Of a stretch of 5,896 bases of DNA, positions 1-5,896 are shown piece by piece. The notes beneath the pieces were generated by a model. That model did no database searches. It saw nothing but the letters and a program-made list of their open reading frames with translations, and was not told the DNA's origin. The position numbers and the translations under genes are program-made. The stretch comes from DHVE2 group archaeon. GTDB lineage: Archaea > Thermoplasmatota > Thermoplasmata > Thermoplasmatales > Aciduliprofundaceae. Location of the stretch: positions 1 through 5,896 of the forward strand of contig JALULR010000245.1 in assembly GCA_027056155.1 (NCBI GenBank), read 5' to 3'. The first letter of the stretch is position 1; the number at the start of each line of letters is the position of its first letter.

Positions 1-1476
<1,476 letters not shown>

Positions 1477-1496
1477 AAGGCATCAGCACAGTGAAA

Positions 1497-1514
1497 GATA
1501 AAAACACATTTAAG
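1497..1514 (-). promoter_or_regulatory. Probable TATA region of the nfnSL operon
   Basis: On the minus strand the sequence CCTTAAATG (1514-1506) is centred about 34 bases before the nfnS ATG, giving a transcription start near 1484 and a leader of about 8 bases. A second AT-rich block, TTTTTATC (1504-1497), would put the start at the ATG itself. Neither is a perfect TATA box and I cannot choose between them. Both agree with the absence of a Shine-Dalgarno before nfnS. Confidence 0.45.
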
Positions 1515-1567
1515 GTTATCGTCATATCTCTTTTAGGCACATATGTATTAAGTTTTTCACAGTAAAA

Positions 1568-1574
1568 TTTATAT
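1568..1574 (+). promoter_or_regulatory. TATA box of the large surface-protein gene
   Basis: TTTATAT lies in an AT-rich context with an A-rich stretch (AGTAAAA) just upstream at the BRE position. An archaeal start about 26 bases downstream would be near 1597, giving a leader of about 20 bases that contains the ribosome binding site at 1607-1612. Confidence 0.6.
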
Positions 1575-1606
1575 GTAACTTTTTCTCTTATAAACATGTT
1601 AAATGA

Positions 1607-1612
1607 AGGTGA
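1607..1612 (+). promoter_or_regulatory. Shine-Dalgarno of the large surface-protein gene
   Basis: AGGTGA ends five bases before the ATG at 1618 and matches the core complement of the 16S 3' end. It supports that ATG, which also gives a proper signal peptide. Confidence 0.75.
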
Positions 1613-1617
1613 ATTAA

Positions 1618-1689
1618 ATGAAAAAAATCATATTGTTTGTATATATAATAGTTGTGTTGAGTTTGCTCAGCACGCTTAGCACAGCAAGC
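1618..1689 (+). other. Signal peptide of the surface protein
   Basis: Residues 1-24 show a basic start (Met-Lys-Lys), an uninterrupted hydrophobic stretch from Ile4 to Leu17 and a small-residue cleavage region (STAS, residues 21-24). The mature chain, rich in Asn and Ser, follows directly. The exact cleavage site cannot be fixed by eye. Confidence 0.85.
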
Positions 1690-4600
1690 AACCCGAGCAA
1701 CTCCGAAATTATGAACAATGATAAGAGTATGACCCCACAAACTCATGGAGTAATAATTATAAACAATGATACACAGCTATTACAAGAAGCCACAAGCGAA
1801 AATTGGAGCGGTCATGGTACGGCGGCAGAACCATACATTATAGAAAATTACAATATAGACGCTACGGGGCATAGCGTAGGTATCTACCTCGGAAATACCA
1901 CTAAATACGTAGTGATAAGAGATAGCCATATATACAACTCCAAAGCGGATTACAGCGCGCCGTATTACTGGCGAGATGGCGCAGGGATAAAGCTGTATCG
2001 CGCGAGTAATGTACATATTGAAAACATCAGCTTTGAAGGAAACAAGTATGGTATATACGGAGACCATTCCAGTGATTTGATAATTGCAAGAAATTATTTT
2101 TCTATGGACTCTTATGCGGCTATTAGCTTTGCATCTACTAGCAACGCAGGGGTTTATGAAAACACCATGTTTGGCGAGAGCATCACCCTCATGGGTACTG
2201 CCACAGAGCTAGGGAGCTTGGATATACCTGCAAATAATACAGTAAATGGCAAGAGTATCTATTTCTACAAAGGTACAATGAATAACGTGACTGTGCCCGC
2301 AGACGCAGGGGAAGTCATAGCAAGCTCGGTAAAATATCTCAGAATAAACGCATTATCACTAGAAAACGGAACATCAGGAATCCAGTTGTTTCACTCTTCC
2401 CACATATATGTGAGCAATGTTAGTATCAAAAACATGAAAGATGCGGGCATCTATGAATATAATACCTATAACCTCGTAGTAGAGTACAGTGTGATATATC
2501 GCACGAGTGACAGTGGAATCACGCTCTTCCAAGGCGGCAAATCAATAATATCAAATAATGATATATCGCAGATTTTGGGTGGCAGCGGAGCGGGTATAAA
2601 TATACGCTCAAGTGGAAATACAGTGGAGAGAAATTACGTGCATGATATACGCTCGGGCTACGTGGGCGCTGGGATATATATGGACGCTGGAAATGACAAC
2701 CAAATTAGGTATAATTTAGTTGCGCGCAATCATATGGGTATTCAGGTAGGTGGAATACTAAGCTCCTCTTACAACAATATATTTGCAAATACCATTTGTA
2801 ATTCATCATATTATGGCATATATGTAAAGAAAGGAGAAGGCAATAATATTTCTGCAAATATACTCTCATACAATCATGGCTCTTCACTTACATTTAGCAG
2901 TTCGACCGTGCAAGCAAGAGATGATTATGGCAACAATTGGAACACTTCTGTGGGTAATTACTGGCTAGATTGGGCTCTTAATAACTACACTAATGACCAT
3001 AACAATGACAATTATGTAGACTGGCCATATCTTATAGACGGCTCCGCAAATGTTAATGACTCGCGTGCATTGAAAAACTCCAATCCCGGAATACCATGCG
3101 ATTTCAGAGTTTCAGGGGGAAACAGCTATGTGAATTTGACATGGAAAGAGCCAGTAGCATGGGGTTACTCACCAGATGGATATAAAATTTACAGAGACAA
3201 CGTGCTAATCGCCACCTTATCTCACTGGAACAATTACTATAACGATACCACTGTACTAAATGGCCAGTATTATTCATATTATATCTTGGCAACAAATACC
3301 AAGGGCTGGGAGAGCAAGGGCACCATAGAAAGAATTGCCGTGCCACTGGGTAATAATTATACAGAGCATGATACCATAAGAATAAACGGCGATGCTGAAC
3401 TAGATTCATTTATCACAAACGAAGGGCTAAAAGGCTCTGGAACAGCTTGGGACCCCTATATAATTTCAGGTTACTCCATAAACGGCGCGGGAAAGAGCAC
3501 GGGTATATATGTGGGAAACACAACTAAATATTTCACTGTTAGAAATTGCTACATCTATAACTTTACCAAAAACGAAGCTTCAATTTACAACGTGGGTGCA
3601 GGTATAATTCTCTTTAACTTGAAAAATGCAACGATATCAGGAAGTACTCTAGATAATGTACGCAGAGGTATTGCGATTTACATGGCGACTGGAGAAGGAG
3701 ATATAATTGTGGAAAATAACAAAATCATTGCGGGAGCCGAGCATTACTCTGTGGTTATTTACTCTACAACCAACGTTACAATGAGAAACAACACCATGGA
3801 GAATGGTGGCATATACATCTACGGCAACGCCACTTACGCTAGCACGCACACAATCATCGAGAACACCGTAAACGGGCGCCCAGTTTATTATTATGCAAAC
3901 ATCGACGGCCACAGTATCTCAGTGCCAAGAACCCCGGGAGAGGTGATAATTGCTAACTCCACGTATTTAAATGTAGAAAACGCAAATCTAGATGGCTACG
4001 GCTCCGACATACTCGTGCTAAATTCTCAGTACATATATGTAGTGAATTCAACTTTGAGCCACGGCAACATCGTTGCAAATTCAGTTAAATATGTGCGTAT
4101 CACCAACAACACACTTAATGGCGGACATATGCTCATTCAGTCCTTCGATAGCGGGGCCATTGAGAGAAACAAACTTAGGAACACGGAATCTTATCGCAGC
4201 ATCTACATGACCTTCAGCGATAGCAATTACATACGCTGGAACATCATTTCTGAAGGAGATTACGACGGAATTTGGGTGTGGAGCTCCTCTTACAATGTCA
4301 TAGCGAGGAATCAGATATATAACGTATCTAGAAATGGTATAGCGGTGGACGGAGCCGTTGCCAGCGAAGGAAATCTCATCACGGCGAATATAATATCGGG
4401 GTGCGGAGATTACGGACTATACATGGGTGCGTATGGCTACGGCGCTGTGAACACGACAATCTACGGCAATTCTTTCTATTACAACCACGGCTCCACGGAT
4501 TCCTACGATGCATCGCATGTGCAGGCGTACGATGATGGTACCGGTAATCTATGGAACACCACTGAGGGCAACTTCTGGTACGATTGGACCTCGCCGGATA

Positions 4601-5043
4601 GCAATCACAATGGAACGGTGGATAACCCATACAAAATAGATGGCTCTGCAAACTCTGCCGATTCCCGCCCAAAAAGTGTGAGCGTGCCCGCGCCACCTCT
4701 TAATCTATGCACAAATACTGGTAATGGATTTGTGAATCTCACATGGAATATGCCTGTTGGCAATGGCTCAAGTGAAATAGTATCTTTCAGAATATACCGC
4801 AACGGCACGCTTATTGCCACTGTACCTGCAACGCAGCTCTGGTACAATGACACTAATGTTAGCAATGGTATTACTTATACCTACTACGTCACCGCCGTTA
4901 ACTCCGCCGGGGAAAGTGAAAAAAGCAACGAAGTGAGCGCGACTCCCGTGGGCGAGGTGCCCGAGTTCTCTGCTGCAATATGGGTTGCACTTATTCTCTT
5001 AGTATCATTATTTGCAATTCGGCGCAGAAACGCAGCGAGATAA
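1618..5043 (+). CDS. Secreted, membrane-anchored protein with two NosD-type beta-helix plus Fn3-like modules and a PEF-CTERM-like tail
   Basis: The product has 1141 residues. Residues 1-24 are a signal peptide: Lys2-Lys3, a hydrophobic core, then STAS. The rest is two homologous halves (about 45-575 and 586-1110). Each opens with G-x-GTA-x-(E/D)-PYII and an (I/V)-GNTTKY segment, continues as parallel beta-helix coils of about 22-25 residues with GI-x-n-N-x-I-x-x-N patterns, and has a shared NTVNG...VP...GEVI block. Each then closes with GN-x-WNT...GN(Y/F)W-x-DW, a calcium-loop-like Asp/Asn run ending in PY, and an Fn3-like domain (NLTW, IYR, YND, NG-x-x-Y). Residues 1114-1141 are VPEF, a hydrophobic span and Arg1135-1137. 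More than 30 Asn-x-Ser/Thr sites suggest heavy N-glycosylation. Beta-helix proteins of this type bind or cleave polysaccharides, or serve as surface or adhesion proteins; I see no identifiable catalytic site, so no enzymatic function is claimed. It is not a true nosD gene, because no nitrous oxide reductase genes are near. Location outside the cell, anchored at the C-terminus, is inferred. Confidence 0.93.
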   Translation: MKKIILFVYIIVVLSLLSTLSTASNPSNSEIMNNDKSMTPQTHGVIIINNDTQLLQEATSENWSGHGTAAEPYIIENYNIDATGHSVGIYLGNTTKYVVIRDSHIYNSKADYSAPYYWRDGAGIKLYRASNVHIENISFEGNKYGIYGDHSSDLIIARNYFSMDSYAAISFASTSNAGVYENTMFGESITLMGTATELGSLDIPANNTVNGKSIYFYKGTMNNVTVPADAGEVIASSVKYLRINALSLENGTSGIQLFHSSHIYVSNVSIKNMKDAGIYEYNTYNLVVEYSVIYRTSDSGITLFQGGKSIISNNDISQILGGSGAGINIRSSGNTVERNYVHDIRSGYVGAGIYMDAGNDNQIRYNLVARNHMGIQVGGILSSSYNNIFANTICNSSYYGIYVKKGEGNNISANILSYNHGSSLTFSSSTVQARDDYGNNWNTSVGNYWLDWALNNYTNDHNNDNYVDWPYLIDGSANVNDSRALKNSNPGIPCDFRVSGGNSYVNLTWKEPVAWGYSPDGYKIYRDNVLIATLSHWNNYYNDTTVLNGQYYSYYILATNTKGWESKGTIERIAVPLGNNYTEHDTIRINGDAELDSFITNEGLKGSGTAWDPYIISGYSINGAGKSTGIYVGNTTKYFTVRNCYIYNFTKNEASIYNVGAGIILFNLKNATISGSTLDNVRRGIAIYMATGEGDIIVENNKIIAGAEHYSVVIYSTTNVTMRNNTMENGGIYIYGNATYASTHTIIENTVNGRPVYYYANIDGHSISVPRTPGEVIIANSTYLNVENANLDGYGSDILVLNSQYIYVVNSTLSHGNIVANSVKYVRITNNTLNGGHMLIQSFDSGAIERNKLRNTESYRSIYMTFSDSNYIRWNIISEGDYDGIWVWSSSYNVIARNQIYNVSRNGIAVDGAVASEGNLITANIISGCGDYGLYMGAYGYGAVNTTIYGNSFYYNHGSTDSYDASHVQAYDDGTGNLWNTTEGNFWYDWTSPDSNHNGTVDNPYKIDGSANSADSRPKSVSVPAPPLNLCTNTGNGFVNLTWNMPVGNGSSEIVSFRIYRNGTLIATVPATQLWYNDTNVSNGITYTYYVTAVNSAGESEKSNEVSATPVGEVPEFSAAIWVALILLVSLFAIRRRNAAR
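1750..3342 (+). repeat. Module A of the internal duplication (residues about 45-575)
   Basis: This is the first copy of a unit of about 530 residues: beta-helix (45-450), terminal GNYWLDW (446-452), calcium-loop-like segment (460-471), IDGSAN and Fn3-like domain (about 488-575). Landmarks recur in module B at shifts of 541 residues (GTA-x-x-PYII), 542 (NTVNG), 543 (GEVI), 538 (WNT...DW) and 535 (YND). The second half of its helix lacks coils present in B, while its middle has coils that B lacks. Confidence 0.88.
3373..4947 (+). repeat. Module B of the internal duplication (residues about 586-1110)
   Basis: This second copy has the same order as module A: GTAWDPYII (608-616), GNTTKY (633-638), NTVNG (749-753), GEVI (774-777), WNTTEGNFWYDW (979-990), IDGSAN (1007-1012) and an Fn3-like domain (about 1023-1110). 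The copies have diverged at the DNA level, with only short exact matches such as a 14-base one at 2761-2774 and 4282-4295, so the duplication looks old. Confidence 0.88.
4957..5040 (+). other. PEF-CTERM-like C-terminal sorting or anchor signal
   Basis: Residues 1114-1141 have the three-part layout of archaeal protein-sorting tails: Val-Pro-Glu-Phe, a hydrophobic span of about 17 residues (1118-1134), and a basic end Arg-Arg-Arg. Tails of this type are recognised by archaeosortases in other archaea, with removal of the tail and attachment to a lipid. Here it could also be a plain membrane anchor, and no archaeosortase gene is in the window. Confidence 0.7.
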
Positions 5044-5050
5044 CACACTC

Positions 5051-5061
5051 TTCTAATTTTT
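5051..5061 (+). terminator. Weak T-tract terminator candidate after the surface-protein gene
   Basis: Eight bases after the stop codon lies TTCTAATTTTT, ending in five T. Archaeal intrinsic termination needs only T-runs, but this one is short and no hairpin precedes it. The next gene has its own promoter, so some termination in this spacer is expected. Confidence 0.3.
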
Positions 5062-5121
5062 GTAGTTGTAAACTCAACTTCTCCGGACCAGTTATGAAGT
5101 TATTAACATTGATTATTATCC

Positions 5122-5137
5122 GGCAAAAGTTAAATAC
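5122..5137 (+). promoter_or_regulatory. BRE/TATA promoter for leaderless transcription of the DUF835 gene
   Basis: GGCAAAAG followed by TTAAATA (5130-5136) gives a purine-rich BRE-like element and a TATA box centred near 5133, 26 bases before the A of the ATG at 5159. That spacing places the transcription start at or next to the start codon, and no Shine-Dalgarno is present, so the mRNA is probably leaderless. Confidence 0.65.
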
Positions 5138-5158
5138 GTTGTAAATAATTGAGTGTAT

Positions 5159-5896
5159 ATGGATATACTGTGCATTCATTCTAACGCACAGCTTCGAAGC
5201 GTTATTGGAAATTACCTGCGTGAGATGGAGTTTGAGTTTGAGTGTTACGAATACACGGGCATGGCAGAGTCCATAACCCTTGTAAAAAAGAGCAAGCCAT
5301 ACATTGTGTTAATAGAGTTTACAAAAGAGAAGATAAACAGTTACAAAGAGCTTTCAACTCATGCTTTTATTATACCACTTATAAAGTCAATAGATAGGGA
5401 TATAGCAATAAATTTTGATGAATGGAACGTAGATTACATCTTTACAGATACGATTTCTCAGTTTAGAGGCAGCTTGATGAAGATACTACGAAAAAATAAA
5501 GAGCAGATGAAAGAGCTTTTGAGCAAGGATAAAATATTCAAAAACATAATCTATGGTTATAATTTCACCTGGGGCAATACTTACATAGCGTCCATTGAAC
5601 AGAGAGAAGATATCTTTTCGCTCATTCCCGAGCTAAGCGAGGGCATAGAGATTTTTGTAGTGTTGCGTGAAAATCCTATGTTTTTGGAAAATATTGAAAA
5701 TGTAAAGGTAGTTTGGGTAACCGATATAGTGGGCAAAAATAGAATTAAGCCGCACAACTTAACAATCATAACCGACAACATAATTAAATTTTTAGAGCGT
5801 GGCGATAAAAAAGTTGTTGTTTTAGATTGCATCGAATATCTCTTGCTGTACAACGATTTTATAAATATTATGAGAAATTTAGAATTAATAAATAGC
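5159..5896 (+). CDS. Degenerate receiver domain plus DUF835 protein, 3' end missing
   Basis: 246 residues are visible before the right edge. Residues 1-113 look like a CheY-type receiver fold: strand MDILCI, helix, then the strand PYIVLIEF at 47-54, then IIPLI and VDYIF. The key residues are missing: the acidic pair after strand 1 is His7-Ser8-Asn9, the phosphoacceptor position is Glu53 rather than Asp, and the conserved Lys region reads TDT (96-98). Residues about 114-127 are a Lys/Glu-rich helical linker. From about 133 the protein matches DUF835: YGYNFTWGNTYIAS, a central VVWVTDI, then IKPHNLTII and VVVLDCIEYLLLYNDF near the end. DUF835 occurs mostly in archaea, often joined to sensor or receiver domains; its biochemical role is not known to me. 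The ATG at 5159 is chosen because a stop codon (5150-5152) lies just upstream and the TATA box fits; a GTG at 5153 is the only longer option. Base composition is more AT-rich than nfnSL. Likely cytoplasmic, as no signal or membrane segment is seen. Confidence 0.82.
   Translation, partial: MDILCIHSNAQLRSVIGNYLREMEFEFECYEYTGMAESITLVKKSKPYIVLIEFTKEKINSYKELSTHAFIIPLIKSIDRDIAINFDEWNVDYIFTDTISQFRGSLMKILRKNKEQMKELLSKDKIFKNIIYGYNFTWGNTYIASIEQREDIFSLIPELSEGIEIFVVLRENPMFLENIENVKVVWVTDIVGKNRIKPHNLTIITDNIIKFLERGDKKVVVLDCIEYLLLYNDFINIMRNLELINS

Noticed and set aside
1588..1595. CTTATAAA as an alternative TATA box that would make the surface-protein gene leaderless
   Set aside because: A start 26 bases on would fall at the ATG, but a good Shine-Dalgarno at 1607-1612 shows the transcript has a leader, so the box at 1568-1574 is preferred. 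Use of both cannot be excluded.
1780..4865. Minus-strand open frames opposite the surface-protein gene (1780-2067, 2705-2887, 3104-3409, 3649-3912, 4379-4696, 4605-4865)
   Set aside because: They are shadows of the long repetitive coding frame, rich in Cys, His and Tyr from reversed Asn/Ser/Ile codons, and have no start signals.
1618..5043. Authentic NosD (nitrous oxide reductase maturation)
   Set aside because: Only the beta-helix fold type is shared. No nosZ, nosF, nosY or copper-site context is present, and the double-module Fn3-like architecture with a C-terminal anchor does not fit.
5153..5158. GTG start two codons upstream for the DUF835 gene
   Set aside because: It is in frame directly after a stop, but TATA spacing to the ATG is exact at 26 bases and the ATG gives the natural first strand MDILCI.
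4991..5853. Minus-strand open frames at 4991-5179 and 5581-5853
   Set aside because: The first crosses the end of one gene and the promoter of the next; the second is antisense to the DUF835 domain. Neither has a recognisable product.

Overview
The window looks like chromosomal DNA from a euryarchaeon, most likely an Aciduliprofundum-like or other Thermoplasmatota lineage, with Thermococci as the alternative. The evidence is archaeal TATA boxes about 26 bases before inferred transcription starts, mixed leadered and apparently leaderless genes, a two-gene electron-bifurcating transhydrogenase (Nfn) of the kind known from anaerobic thermophiles, a DUF835 protein (a largely archaeal family), and a surface protein ending in a PEF-CTERM-like anchor. 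The assignment is inference from gene content; no rRNA or other phylogenetic marker is present.

Layout. Positions 1-1476, minus strand, hold an operon: nfnS (FAD/[2Fe-2S] small subunit, complete) followed after one base by nfnL (glutamate-synthase-small-subunit-like flavoprotein; 3' end lost at the left edge). A 141-base divergent intergenic region (1477-1617) carries the promoters of this operon and of a large plus-strand gene. Positions 1618-5043 encode a 1141-residue secreted protein made of two homologous halves. Each half is a NosD-type parallel beta-helix, a calcium-loop-like motif and an Fn3-like domain, and the whole ends in a Pro-Glu-Phe/transmembrane/Arg-Arg-Arg tail. A 115-base spacer (5044-5158) holds a weak T-tract and a TATA box exactly placed for leaderless transcription of the last gene. 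That gene (5159 to beyond 5896, plus strand) joins a degenerate response-regulator receiver domain to a DUF835 domain and is cut by the right edge.

The three transcription units have no obvious shared pathway. NfnSL works in cytoplasmic redox balance (NADH, NADPH, ferredoxin), the large protein works outside the cell, and the DUF835 protein is probably a cytoplasmic signalling protein. I see no tRNA, rRNA, CRISPR array, insertion sequence or phage gene. The least-explained items are the large duplicated surface protein and the receiver-like/DUF835 gene.
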